A stretch of 64,000 bases of DNA, taken from assembly GCA_025769875.1 (NCBI GenBank), contig JAGFNK010000024.1, positions 62,001 through 126,000 of the forward strand, in the 5' to 3' direction. The stretch comes from Russula earlei. Lineage: Eukaryota; Basidiomycota; Agaricomycetes; Russulales; Russulaceae. Both the position numbers and the translations under genes were made by a program. This document shows, piece after piece, positions 22,158-33,512 of the stretch (position 1 is the first letter of the stretch; each line of letters starts with the position of its first letter). Under the pieces are notes generated by a model. The model was not told where the DNA came from and searched no databases. It saw only the letters and a program-made list of their open reading frames with translations.

Positions 22158-22388
22158 ACATGTGATACCTCCCCTGTGTCTATTAATCCGCGAGGGTTTC
22201 CAGTTAGTTGTACTTTTAATATACCTGTCGTGTGCCAGTAGTGTCGTTTGTAATTTCACACAGACAGACAGTTGATCGTCCGGGCTAAATTACGTAACCT
22301 TTCAAGGCACCGCACTATTATCTGATTGCAACCCCCTCGTCCACAAAGATTGCCTGTTCCTCGACTGTTCCATTGACAAGAGAAGGGC

Positions 22389-23722
22389 ATGACCATGCAA
22401 CCACAGCCACCTTCATATGATGAGCACTTTGCCTCATTCGAGTCGCTCCCACTCTTCATGAGCTCACTCCCGTACGACCCCTGCGGATAATCCCGCGCTC
22501 AGCGCACTGCAGAGTCTCGTTCACGACGGCACGCCGGACGGTTGGTGCGCCTCCCGTTCATTGCGCGGTCGAAGCTCATACACGATTCTACTACGAGGAA
22601 GAGATCGCGCGGAACTTCAAAGATCAGGGAAACCAGTACTTCAGGGGCAAGCGATACAGAGATGCGCTCGGATTTTACACGCAGGGCGTGGATGCCCAGC
22701 CGGGCGACGTGCAGCTGAAAGAGGCCTTGTTGCTGAACCGCGCTGCGTGCAATCTCGAGCTAGGTCCGTCCCATTTCCTTCCCCGGTTTCATTATGACGT
22801 ATCTTCTTTGCTGAGGCCGGTCGGCCAGAAAACTATGGGTCCGTATTGCGCGACTGCGCGACCGTCATCACGGCCAATTCTCGCGCATCCAAGGCTTATT
22901 ACCGCGCGGGGCTGGCACTTCTCGCGCTTGAACGGGCAGACGAGGCACTCGACGCATGTGTTCGTGCCGGTGAGGGGGCTGCGGACGATGCGGGACTCAA
23001 GGCGTTGCGCGTGCGTGCCGAGAAGAAGCGCGAGGAGTTGAGGGGGAAGGAAGAGGAAAAGAAGCAGCGCACGCGCCAGGCAGCGGAAGGAAAGCGAAGG
23101 ATGACCGCGGCGCTTGCGGTGCGTTTCTCGCACCCCTCCCTCTCACTCAAAAAAAAAAATTTCACGCTTACGGTTCTGCTCAACTTTTGGTGTCCCCCCT
23201 CCCCGGAGGGTTGGTTGGATATTTTTACAGGAACGAAATCTGATCAATGCGCCAAACCCGGACGGGAGCACCAACCCATACGCGCCCAAGTTCGACCCCT
23301 CGGACGCGACGGGCCGGACGCTGATCCTGCCCGTGTTCTTTCTCTACCCGGAGCACGCGACGTCGGACGTGATACCCGAGTTTGTCGAGGACACGACGTT
23401 CGGGGCGCACCTTGAGATCATGTTCCCACGAGACGCGCCGGCGTCGTCACTGCAGCCGTGGGACATGGAGGGAAAATACAGGGACGACGGGACGCTCGTC
23501 GTTTACGCGATGACGAGGCGGAAGAGGCTGTTGAAAGTCGGGCGGAAGATGACGCTGCGGGACGTGTGTCGCGCCGCGGGTGGTGGTAGTAGTGGTAGGG
23601 ATGACGGGTTGGAGTTTATGGATGGGTGCTTGAGTTTTGTGGTTGTGCCAAAGGGCGAGGTGGAACGGAAGTGGGTAGAGGAGTACAAAAGCACGGGGGT
23701 CTTACAAGTTAAGGGCAAATGA
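22389..23722 (+). CDS. CNS1: TTC4/Cns1-type TPR co-chaperone of Hsp90
   Basis: Exons: 22389-22471, 22503-22540, 22602-22763, 22829-23118, 23231-23722 (about 354 aa). The N-terminus has the family's FESLPLFMSSLP and ALQSLVHDGTPDEIA pattern. Three TPR motifs follow (NFKDQGNQYFRGKRYRDALG, LLNRAACNLEL, NYGSVLRDCA...SKAYYRAGLALLAL), then a charged linker and the C-terminal wheel domain (LPVFFLYPEHATSDVI). Proteins of this family bind the Hsp90 C-terminus and are essential in yeast. One weak point is the frame at 22472-22502, which can only be bridged by a 31-nt intron or by assuming one inserted base. With the extra base removed the residues DNPALS fit the family. Confidence 0.85.
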
Positions 23723-24062
23723 GACGGTCGATGCATTCGAGCGTGTTAGGTTAGCAGGCGCACAGCGGAAAGCCGGACCGACAGCCATCGAGCGATTTGG
23801 TCTTGTTTGGACCCACACTTCGAAGTCCTTGCCCCCATCAACCAAGGGAAGACGACGACGACGACGGCAGCAAGTCTGGTGAGTTATCGTTTCTCCACTT
23901 TAGCGTCGCAGGACATGCAGGACGGAACGGGTGCACTTTTGAAATGGGCTGGAACCCAGACGGGCAGCAGAAAGCGGTGGATGCATGACAGGGCTAACAG
24001 ATGTGGATTGCTCCCTTGCAGGTACACATCACTGTCCGACAAAAAAAGAACAGGACCTTGTC

Positions 24063-24826
24063 ATGTCCCTGCAGCACAAAATACTTCGTACGGCAAACGC
24101 GCCGTCGACCCCACCCGATGATACCGAGACGGCTGTCGCGCAGGCACTGATTGACCTCGAGAACAGCGTGCCAGACCTCAAGTCGGAGCTGCGCAACCTG
24201 CAGATCTCGGCCGCACGCGAGGTGGACGTGCGTGGAGGAAAGAAAGCGATCGTGGTGTTTGTGCCTGTCCCGCAGCTGAAGGCTTTCCACAAAGTCCAGC
24301 AGAGGTACGCAACCGCACGCACCCAGGCGGCACACTCACGTCGGTTGTATTGATTCACACTCTTTTCTAGGCTTACTCGTGAGCTGGAGAAGAAATTCTC
24401 GGATCGTCATGTCGTTTTTGTGGCCCAGCGTCGAATCCTCCGCAAGCCGAAGCGCAACTCGCGCGTCAAACAAAAGCGACCGCGCAGCCGAACTCTTACG
24501 GACGTCCACGACAAGATCCTCGAGGATCTCGTGTTCCCGACGGAGATCGTCGGTAAGCGCACACGCGTCAATCAGGATGGGTCGAAGCTACTCAAAGTGT
24601 GAGCCATTCATTCCCTATTGTCTCTAGCCCGATTGGGGCTCGTTGGGATATGTGGTCGATGGGGATGGCGCTAACCGATTGTATCTCGGAAATGGTTTCC
24701 AGGTTTTTGGACTCAAAAGACTCGACATCACTCGAATACAAGCTGGACTCATTCTCGTCGGTATATCGCCGGTTGACGGGGAAGGATGTGGTGTTTGAGT
24801 TTCCGGTGCAGGGAACACAAGAGTGA
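24063..24826 (+). CDS. RPS7: 40S ribosomal protein S7 (eS7)
   Basis: Exons 24063-24304, 24371-24598, 24703-24826 encode 197 aa, the usual eS7 length. Diagnostic segments are [57 protein letters not shown] and the C-terminal [11 protein letters not shown]. The protein is part of the small ribosomal subunit and of early 18S rRNA processing. The start at 24063 gives the family N-terminus [14 protein letters not shown] around 23880 and a CAG near 24020 suggest an intron in the 5' leader, common in ribosomal protein genes. Confidence 0.95.
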
Positions 24827-25219
24827 GACGAGATGGAGATGGATTGAGACGTGTCACGCTTTTTTTGAAAACGATGAAAATTTTTGCGCCCGATCGTAAA
24901 GATTGAGAAAGAGAGTGACCGAGTGGGGCGGCAGAATTGGCGATAAGGTGTAGGCGAGGAGGAGACGGAGGACGGGCGGGTTGCCGAGGGGCCGAATGGA
25001 CTGATTTGGATGCCGATTGGATATCCGCTGGGCCAGGGACCGGGAAACGGAAAACGGAAAGTACGGGCGAAGCGGTGTCGTTGACGGCTCAGCTTGAGTG
25101 CTTCACCCACCTCGCTCGCTCATCTCCTCCCTCTCCCTCCTCCCTCCCTCCTCCCTCCTTTCCTTTCTCATCCCTGCGCTGCTCCTGCGCGTCCCCTCCT
25201 TTCCACGTGAACCACTGCG
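24827..25219. promoter_or_regulatory. Intergenic/promoter region upstream of the Rab gene
   Basis: No gene seen. A long CT-rich stretch (about 25120-25200: CTCCCTCC repeats) runs up to the ATG at 25220. Such pyrimidine tracts near start sites are common in basidiomycete promoters that lack a TATA box. Confidence 0.4.
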
Positions 25220-26541
25220 ATGTCCGTCTATCCTCGCATGGATCCGTACAGGAGGTTCCGGTTCGAGCATGGCATCGACGCCAAGGTCGTGGTCATGGGC
25301 AACAGCGGTGAGCCATCTCTTCTCTCCTCCCACCCTCTTCCCCTCATCCTCGTCGATCCCCCCGTCACCCTCTAGGCGTTGGCAAGACCAGCCTCTTGCA
25401 ACGATACACTCAAAACAAGTTCGACCCAAAGAACACCACCTCCACAACCGGTGCATTTTTCGTCGCAAAGAAAGTTACCGTAAATGGCGTCAAGGTTCGT
25501 CTCCAGCTCTGGGACACTGCTGGACAGGAGCGCTTCCGTAGCATGGTATATATCCGTGCCCATTAATCGCAAATTACGCTCACTTAGCGCGCTCACACGC
25601 CCCTTTCCCTTGCATGCATTCATCATCTAACAGGCACCTATGTATTATCGCGGCGCAAACGCCGCACTCTTGTTGTACGATATTACAAACCAAGTCTCGT
25701 TCCAAGACGTCCGGGGATGGCTCAAAGGTGAGCCTTGACAGAACTCCGCCCTCATTTACCGCATCCCAGCTGATCATTCCCCTTTCCGTGGCCTGTAGAA
25801 CTCAAGAAGAACTGTCCAGCAGACTTGATCACATACATAGTAGGCTCCAAGGCCGACCTTTCCCACCTTCGACAGGTGTCGTCAGATCTTGCGCGCCTCT
25901 CCCTCCATCAATGGTTTCCGCCACCCCGGCCACCGCCTCCCCCTCCACCGCCACCTCAGCCCTCGGCATTCTCCTACATCCGTCCTCGCTTTACGTCCTT
26001 TACGTCGATCAGATCCGCCCCACTGACCATGTCTCCTACGACCAAACATTCACCTACCGATTCCCATTCGAGCAGCCTGGACACACCACCGGGCCGCGCT
26101 GGAGCCGCTCCTCGAAGGACACAGACCGGCATCGTGCCACGAAGCGGCAGCCCGTGGACCGACTCTCTGGACCACGACAGCGGTAGTGGAGTGGACGAAA
26201 CGGATAATGACGAGCTCGACGAAAGCGAGTGGGGCCTTGAAAAGGGCATGGAGCTCTTTGAGGTATCTGCCAAAGATGACACAGGTATGTCTGTTTCTCC
26301 CTCTCTAATTTCGTTGGATGTTGAACATTTCGTAGGTATCACGCAGTTGTTCGACGCGCTGATCTTGGCCATCATTGCAAAAAAGGACGCCATCGAGCAG
26401 GAGAACGACTTTATACGACGAGACAGCGTAAGGTTGGCCTCTGTCGCTCCTCCCACCTGGGCCGCGCAAGCCGACGAGGAGGAGGCACGAGAAAAAGCGG
26501 CGGCGCAAGAAAACGCAGCCCGGAGCTGCTGTCAATCGTAG
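25220..26541 (+). CDS. Rab-family small GTPase with a large internal insert (347 aa)
   Basis: Exons: 25220-25307, 25376-25545, 25634-25727, 25799-26284, 26336-26541. G motifs are visible: GNSGVGKTS (G1), WDTAGQE (G3), GSKADL (G4, serine in place of the usual N/T), SAKD (G5). RabF-type motifs ([14 protein letters not shown], here [19 protein letters not shown]) and a C-terminal CC for geranylgeranylation (SCCQS) support a membrane-trafficking Rab. Between G4 and G5, where Rabs have about 30 residues, there are about 135, low in complexity and rich in proline, serine and acidic residues. All of it lies in one exon. It resembles Rab24 or Rab21/22 type proteins but I cannot fix the subfamily. Confidence 0.88.
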
Positions 26542-27506
26542 CGTCGGTCGTCCTACTGGGTGCATGAACTTACGCCCCTGTCCCTTTTATTTTTTTTTTC
26601 AAGTCCAAGTTCCAATCTCAATCTCAATCCCCATCTTCCTCTTCTCCGCCTCTGCCTTCTCGTAACTGGATTTCCGGCTGACTTTGTCTACCACTCTGTT
26701 ATCGAAGAATTCCATGGTCACATCAGTTGGCCTGGTACCTTAGGATCCCTTCCTCTCCATCTTCCATCTGCGTGTATGCCCCAGTGGTTCGTGTGTCCAC
26801 ATTTTTATGCCTCTGGAACCCCTCTATTCCCACTGCCGTACATTCCAAGCTCGCCAAGAGACCTGTCCTGACCCGTACATTACATCATCACCTCTCATAT
26901 GAGACGACTCAGTTGCTCATACTTGACTGAATCCATGACCTGCATCTTTCCTCTCTCTCTCTCTCCATCCCTGTCTGTCACTCTTCCTTCCTTCTTTCCA
27001 CTTTTTTTATGACCTCTTTAGCCTCTGCGATCGTGCCTGCCTATCTCTGTCTATATTTTGTCTAGTACTAGCTCTACAGCCAAGTCCATCTTGTCTCACA
27101 TACTGTCCCATGTTCATGTCTATATCCCTTCCATGCATGTCAGTTGTGTCACACACCACCTAATTCCCGACTCTTTGCCTCATTTGCATTCTCGCTCCTC
27201 ACCACTGGCTGCCAAAAGACCTGTCTCGTTGGGCATGCACATATCCAGCAAGACATCTGCTTGTTTCATTCGCATTTGCAATGGCTCGATTCCCAGCTAT
27301 GGGTCGGGTGCTGGACTGAGATATGAGGACAAGCAGTTTCTCAGAACTGTCACTGATATGGGAATCGATCGATTAGATAAGATCAACTCAACCCCTGCCA
27401 CGTGCTGGCTCCCTGTCACTGCCAGCCAGACTCGTCATCTCCCCTCCCTTCACCCCCACTCTTCCTGTCCCTCGCCTCCATCCCTCTTTCCTCATCTCTC
27501 ATCCAC
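26542..27506. other. 3' UTR and intergenic region, nothing recognised
   Basis: CT-rich, with open stretches that lack any recognisable domain. A CTCTCT tract occurs near 26950-26970. I see no gene. Confidence 0.4.
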
Positions 27507-28816
27507 ATGGTCCGTCACGCCACAGAGGAGACGACGACGACGACGACGACGACGACGCACAGCCCAGGGACAAGAAGTACCGATCTCATCGATAGCAAAG
27601 TCGCAGACGCGGATGTGGACGAGGCCACAGGCACGAATTCCAACGACGACGCCGAAGCTGCGGCCCTCTCCGCGATCTGTCGCCCCGAGCACTGCTTCCA
27701 CGCCTTTGACGCGCTCTACTGCGCGCTGACGCACGCGACGCCCATCGAGCCACGCTTCGCCGACGTGAAATAGTAAGTCTTACGTGCCGTTGCCTCCCGA
27801 TCTGGTTTCCCATTTCTTTCCTGTTTCTTCCGGCTGACGCGCGCGCGCGCATGAACGCTTGCACTCTCATTGTCGCATGTCTCTCGACGTCGCTGTGCCC
27901 ACCAGCCCCCTCTTCGTCACGTGGAACGCGCGTACGCGACGCAGTGGGAGCGTTAGCAGTAGCAGCAGCAGCAGCCGAAGTGGAGGCGGTAGCAGCGGGG
28001 GTTGGAGCACGCGCCTCAGAGGGTGCATTGGCTCGTTTGACCCTCAGCCGCTTCGCACGGGACTCGAAGAGTACGCGCTGCTGAGCGCGTTCAGGGACCA
28101 TCGATTTCGGAGGGTCGACCTGCGCGAGTTGCCCTCGCTCCAATGCGGGTACGTGCCTCCTCTTATTACCTCACTCCTACCCAGCAGCAACCTACGCAAC
28201 GTTGCTTCCCCCCTCCCCGGATATTCCTTATTTTGCCCTCTCTAACCAAGCCATCTTTTTTGGGTCTTTCTTTGCTCTTCTCCTTCGGCTGGGTGGTTTG
28301 ATTGGTGTGTATCGGCGTTGTTGGTATGTTGCGTGTGGGGCGACGCCTAGGGTATCGCTCCTGACCGACTTTGAGGACGCCACCTCGTACCTCGACTGGA
28401 CCGTCGGCGTACATGGCATCCAAATATCCTTCACACCGCCATTGACGAGCCCCTCGGCCTCAGACGCGCCCTCCCCGTTATCGTCGGCCGTCTCGCTCCT
28501 CTCTCGCCCCCTCACCTCCCACTTTTCCTCCTCGTCCTCGTCGGTCGCGGCCCGCCGCTTGTCAGCGACGTACCTCCCCGAGGTCGCGCCGGAACAAGGC
28601 TGGGAGCACATCGACGCGATCGACAGCGCGATACGCAAGGCCGGCTGGAACGGCCGCATATCGGAGGACCTCAGGCGCAGCGTGCGCGTCCGCAGGTATC
28701 AGAGCCGCAAGTGCGTCGTCGGCTGGGACGAGTTTGTCAAGTGGCGCGCGGACAGGGGACACCCCGTCGATCCTGACCTCGACGTCGGCCACGGCCAAGT
28801 GGACTTGAGATTCTGA
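27507..28816 (+). CDS. AMMECR1: AMMECR1-domain protein (324 aa)
   Basis: Exons 27507-27772, 27906-28148, 28351-28816. The domain hallmarks are YPLFVTWN, LRGCIGSF (the nearly invariant LRGCIG motif), YALLSAFRDHRF, VSLLTDFEDATSYLDWTVGVHGIQI and LPEVAPEQGW. The second intron (202 nt) is long for this genome. The N-terminus carries a threonine run coded by a pure CGA-type triplet repeat (about 27531-27557, in the ACG frame). A glycine/serine-rich insert sits between the first and second conserved blocks. AMMECR1 proteins are conserved from archaea to man; their molecular role in fungi is not established. Confidence 0.92.
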
Positions 28817-29029
28817 TGCTGGAGATTGCGGGACGGAGCTGGATGGGGATAGACCGGTCGGAAGTACGGACTTGTGGGACCCTTTGGAGGGCAAACGAAC
28901 TCGGGAATCGATGTGGGCATGGATCGACTCGTGTCCTTGCAATTTTTGCGTCTCGATTAGAATATCTCAATGTGCTGCGTAGAAAGTGCTCTATCCTATC
29001 TATGTAAAGATGGGAAACGATGACAACCG

Positions 29030-31039
29030 TCATCCGCTCGAAAACACCCTTTCGCGGATGCGTGCCAGTCGCCCTCGCCTGTTCGCCCCGCCGCACGTCA
29101 AGGCCAACGCAGCGGGGACGAATCGACCCTCGACGCGCTCAAACACGCGCCGAAGCACGACCGGATCGTGGCCGCTCGTGCGCACAAACGCGCTCACGAG
29201 CCAGAAGAGCGTGTTTTCGCGCAGCGGCGTGTCCCGTGGCAGCTCGAGGAACTGCGCAAAGAGCGTCTCGAGCGTCGCGAGCGTCCATGCGCTCTCGACG
29301 CCGTCGTCGTTCTCGGGCGCCAACGAGGCTGGAGCGTCCCCCTCTGTGGTCCGGTGGCCGTCAGTGGACGGTCGAGACGAAGCGGGGGCCGGGATGCCCG
29401 CGACGCCGTGGCGCGCAAAGCCGAGAAAGATGGCGCGGAACGCCGGGAGGCTCGCGGTCAGCCGCTGCCGGCGCCTCTGTCCCTCGCCCTGCGCACGTGC
29501 CTCCCTTTGCTCTCGCTCGTCGTCGTCGCGGCCTGGTGAAGAGGGCGGTGAGGGAGCAGAGGCGGAGATCATGTCCGCGAGCGTTTCCAGACACGCACGC
29601 AGGTCTCCTTGGAACCCATGCGCCTGAATCAGGATGTGGTATGTCACCACGTCGGGCACCACCTCGCGCGCAATGAAGATCATCTCGCGTTCAGAGAGGG
29701 CGCTCTCCAGTCGCGGCACGAGCTCCTGCTGCTGCTCTCCCTCCTGCCCCCCTCTTTCTTCCTCCCCTACGTCCCCGAACCGTCTACGCCATCCATCTTC
29801 CATGACGCGGGCGCGCACGACGCGGTACATAGCCTTCGCAACATCCAGCCGTCCATTGAACGCAAATGCCCACAAGACGGCGTTGAACGGCACTTGCGCG
29901 AGCCCCGCGGCGCCGTCCTGCGTATGCTGATTCAGGCGGAACAGCATGTGACGTACGCCCGCTAGATCCCCGCGCCGCGCAAAGAAGCATAGCAGTGTCG
30001 TGTGCGCGTGCACGCCCGGGGCGATCCCAGCGCGCTGCAGTAGCCGCGTGGCATGCTGCACGGCCGCGGGCGCGCGCGTGCGCACCGCATGGGCCAGAAG
30101 AGTCGTGTATGAGAAGACGTCCGGCTCGAGCATGAGGGCCGCACCACCCGTCATGGATGTCCCGGCCGCATCCCCACCGCCGCCGCCGCTGGCGTCGCGA
30201 CGCATCTCGGCAAGGAGCGCGAGCGCCGCGCGAAAGTGTTCTTGGCGCGGGCGGCGCCACTCCTTGCCCACGCAGTCGAGAAGCAGATTCCACTCCCACG
30301 TCTTGATGATGCCGCCCGCGTAGTGGAGGGCGCGGAGGACGGCGAGCACCTGGGCGAAGCGAGCGCGGTTGCGCATGGGGCGCGGCGCGGCGGCGGCGAG
30401 GAGGCGCAGGAGGCGGTGGCGGTGGGGGAATGGGATCTTTGGCGAGGACTTTTCCGGGCTGCGCGGGAGGACGAGAAGGGCGCGATATGCAGCCCAAGCC
30501 CGCGCCACGTCTTGGGTGTGCGCGAGGATCGCGAGAAGGCGGGGGCGTAGGCTTTGACGTTGGTATATGCGCGGGAGCGCATCGGCTTCCAAGGTCGTCG
30601 TCGCGTAAACATTGAGGTCGTCTGCGAGCTTTTCGAGGTCTGCCACGGTCGAGGTGGGGATTCGAGGTGGACGTTTGAGGGGGAGACCTGTGGACGTGTT
30701 TCGGCCGCCAAGAGGCTTGATAAACCCAGGTGTTGGTGGTTCGCGATGAGTAGGTGGCGGATGCAGGTTCAGAGTAGTCCGTTGCTCTGGCTGTTTTCCG
30801 ACTTGCCACGGCTTCGTTCCAAAGGCGATCTGTTGGCGCAAGACAGAGACAATAGCGGCAGGAGACATGTCCTGGTTGGGAAAACTGTTGGCGAACCATT
30901 TTTGCTTTTCTGTGGAGTACAGACGTTGGAGATGAAAGGGGCTGCGGGGCAGATGATATGGGACGTTCAGAGGATGGGCTCTGAGCATCAATGGCGCAGC
31001 AGACAAGAAGACATCGACATTCACTCCTTCATAGCACAA
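29030..31039 (-). CDS. Mitochondrial PPR protein, single exon (669 aa)
   Basis: One uninterrupted 2010-bp frame. The N-terminus is basic and hydroxylated around HLQRLYST, consistent with mitochondrial import. The methionine at 30988 (MLRAHPLNVPYHL) is a plausible alternative start and gives a cleaner presequence. Helical repeat pairs with PPR character include VFSYTTLLAHAVRTR, HTTLLCFFARRGDLAGVRHML, FNAVLWAFAFNGRLDVAKAMY and VVTYHILIQAHGFQGDLRACLETLADM. Such proteins bind organelle RNA. It converges with AMMECR1, leaving about 210 bp between stops. The absence of introns contrasts with all neighbours. Confidence 0.85.
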   Translation of the reverse strand: MCYEGVNVDVFLSAAPLMLRAHPLNVPYHLPRSPFHLQRLYSTEKQKWFANSFPNQDMSPAAIVSVLRQQIAFGTKPWQVGKQPEQRTTLNLHPPPTHREPPTPGFIKPLGGRNTSTGLPLKRPPRIPTSTVADLEKLADDLNVYATTTLEADALPRIYQRQSLRPRLLAILAHTQDVARAWAAYRALLVLPRSPEKSSPKIPFPHRHRLLRLLAAAAPRPMRNRARFAQVLAVLRALHYAGGIIKTWEWNLLLDCVGKEWRRPRQEHFRAALALLAEMRRDASGGGGGDAAGTSMTGGAALMLEPDVFSYTTLLAHAVRTRAPAAVQHATRLLQRAGIAPGVHAHTTLLCFFARRGDLAGVRHMLFRLNQHTQDGAAGLAQVPFNAVLWAFAFNGRLDVAKAMYRVVRARVMEDGWRRRFGDVGEEERGGQEGEQQQELVPRLESALSEREMIFIAREVVPDVVTYHILIQAHGFQGDLRACLETLADMISASAPSPPSSPGRDDDEREQREARAQGEGQRRRQRLTASLPAFRAIFLGFARHGVAGIPAPASSRPSTDGHRTTEGDAPASLAPENDDGVESAWTLATLETLFAQFLELPRDTPLRENTLFWLVSAFVRTSGHDPVVLRRVFERVEGRFVPAALALTCGGANRRGRLARIRERVFSSG

Positions 31040-31110
31040 CTAGGCACGTGCCACTCTTCCAATTTCTGAATTAACTTTATATTTATTTATTAATGGAATC
31101 CCAAATGCTA

Positions 31111-32618
31111 TCAATCCCGAGATTTCAGTGTACCCAGGAAGGCTCCCTTCTCTTCTACAGTCTGGAAAGCACCATGCTGAACGAACAAAAACCAGCCCCA
31201 GTCAGCATCTGTCCGCCGTAAGCCCAAGAATGAACAAGACGTACGCCGAACTTTGACGCCGTGTCGATAAACTTGAGCTGCACTTTCTCAAGATCCCGAC
31301 GTGAAGTGTGCACCATGAGCGACTTGCGAAGAGTGATCACGCGCTTCTTGGTGCCGGGTATAGATCCCTTGAGTAAGACAAAGTCATTCTTGACGATACC
31401 GTAGTGCGGAAAGCCACCCAGGGGCGTGATCCTCTTTTTGGTGATGTCTGATTCTGTAGAGGCATTCGCCTCATCCTCACCAGAGCCGATGCGATAGATT
31501 TTTTTGTTCAGTTCCGTACGATGGTGATAGCCATCTAGAATCATTGTCAGTGCCCTCAGTCACATACAAGGCGACCACACTGCTTACTCTGGCCAGCACG
31601 AGCGACAGAGTACATGACCTTGGAAGGATGCCAAGCACCGATGCAAGCAACCTTGCGCAGACCCTTGTGCGTTTTACGCGGGAGCTTCTTGGTGCCCCAA
31701 CGGTGTGTGACACCCTCAAACCCGTGGCCCTTGGTGACAGCGATGATATCAATCACTTCGTCTTGCTCGAAAACGCTCGACACCGCCACCGGTTTCTCGA
31801 ACAAACGTTCGGCGAATGCGACCTTGTCAGCAACAGATGCCACCGTTAACCTGAATCTCCATAAGGTGTGCTTTCTTCTGCGCAAGACCGGTTTTGCTGA
31901 TCTGAGTATGTGCGAGTACGCGGACAACAGTACAATATTTGCGGATACGCTCGAGCTCGCGCTCAAGAGGCTTGTTGTCCTCGACGTGTTTCTTGGCGTA
32001 GCGAGTGAATGCTTTCTTCTTAGAACGGTACCAATTCTTGTAGAACCGTCGCTTCAGCTCGTTTGATAGGTGGGATGCCCAAACGGTGGTGAGAGTGCGC
32101 AGTCCACGGGGAGTCTCGACGTAGCCGACAACACCGACGACGATGAGCGGGGGTGTCTCGACGACAGTCACCGCTTCAACAACCTCGCGCTTATGCATCT
32201 CTGTGGGCCGTCAGTCACCGATCAAAACGACAGACTTGGGGCGACATACTCGACCCGGGTCGATCGAGATCGCGGACAACATGAGTCATACCAGCCTTGT
32301 AACCCATGATGGCGGTCAGATGTACAGGTTTCTTGGGGTCATCCTTGTGCGACAAAAAGTATGAGAGTGCATAGCGGCCAACGAATACATTTCTTACCTT
32401 TGGGAACGACTTGACCTTTCCTCGGTGACGTGAGGAGCGCTTCCGGGGGAGGAAGCCAAGGGACCCATGGCGAGGCGCTTCGTACTAGACGATCGACGCC
32501 CCGCTTCAGCGGTTTCCCCAAGGCATATTTTGGTTATTAAGACAGACCTTACGGTGGCTGGAAGACAAAAGTGTGAAATCTCTGCCAAGAGTTGACGTGG
32601 CTAGAACACATACCTCAT
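31111..32618 (-). CDS. RPL3: 60S ribosomal protein L3 (uL3), with a one-base frame break
   Basis: Seven exons on the minus strand: 32618-32614 (ATGAG), 32557-32548, 32484-32398, 32343-32250, 32200-31588, 31534-31245, 31176-31111. Together they give [15 protein letters not shown]..., the canonical L3 start, and a family-length protein (about 388 codons). Diagnostic segments include [46 protein letters not shown] and [18 protein letters not shown]. In exon 5, near 31840, one extra base after the conserved NGG shifts the frame into a stop. Removing it restores NGGSVADKV. This is either an assembly error or a damaged copy. The first two coding exons are 5 and 10 nt long. Confidence 0.9.
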
Positions 32619-33512
32619 TTTATTTAGGACAGGTGGGAGATAGCAAAGAACACGAAGTAATCGGGACAGGAGAGAGAGGCTTTGTGGCTGAGATGTATTG
32701 TACAGTTTATACCATATTTAGACGAAAGGTTTCTCACGATCACGAAATATATATAGGCGTGATCGCGTAAAGAAAGGCGGCGGCGTCACTGCGGTCACCT
32801 TGGAAGCCTTCTCCGGTGCACCTTTTTTACGTGGCGAGGTGCCGAGTTGGGTCTTTGAATGGCGCCATTACATCTACATTGCGTGTTTTGCCGGCTCTAA
32901 GGATTGGCGTATCAAAAGTTATAGCCAACTCATCGCCGAGTCTTGGCCCTTCGTGGCCGACATGTAGCCTTTTCCAGGCAGTGTAGTCGATCGTACGTTG
33001 CTCACAGGCACTTGCCCCCACGGAAATAACCAATTTCGCCACTGATACGGCAGGCCAAGGGTCACGTAGGTCCAGAAGGGCCATCGTTTGCGGTATGATA
33101 TGAGCATGCCGTTGTCCCCGAGTAGGGAGCATGGGATTGTTCCTGGAAACGGCCCTGCGCTCGAGACGTATTGAGGCAGTATCGAGGTCGGCGTGCGTTC
33201 ACGTGGGAAATGTTGGTTGCGTGATGTGGCCGCGGCCATGGAACGCGTCAAGCCACCACTTCTGTCTACTGTCTCGTCTGGCTGCTGTGGTGGGTGGGGC
33301 CACGGGACCGAAATGTGAACGTACGTCGTGCATGGACCAGAATGAGAGCGCCGAGCGCGTAATTGGCTCGGACGCGTCGTGTCACGCGTCAGACTCGTTT
33401 GTGACCGTTGAGGCGACCTGAGACCGACAGACACATCCCGTGTATTATTATAACCAGCCCTGGCCCGGCAAGCCCGCCACCCCGGGAACCAATTCCATTT
33501 CTCTCTGCCATC
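32619..33512. promoter_or_regulatory. Divergent RPL3 / MRC1 promoter region
   Basis: About 0.9 kb separates the two divergent start codons. A TATATATA stretch (about 32747-32755) on the RPL3 side lies about 130 bp from its ATG. Open frames on both strands around 32830-33430 show no domain. ATTATTATAACC (about 33444) is near the expected MRC1 promoter. Confidence 0.45.

Noticed and set aside
29784..30899. Long open frame on the minus strand in a second frame of the PPR gene
   Set aside because: It is arginine/proline-rich, lacks domains, and is explained by the GC-rich codon pattern of the real frame at 29030-31039.
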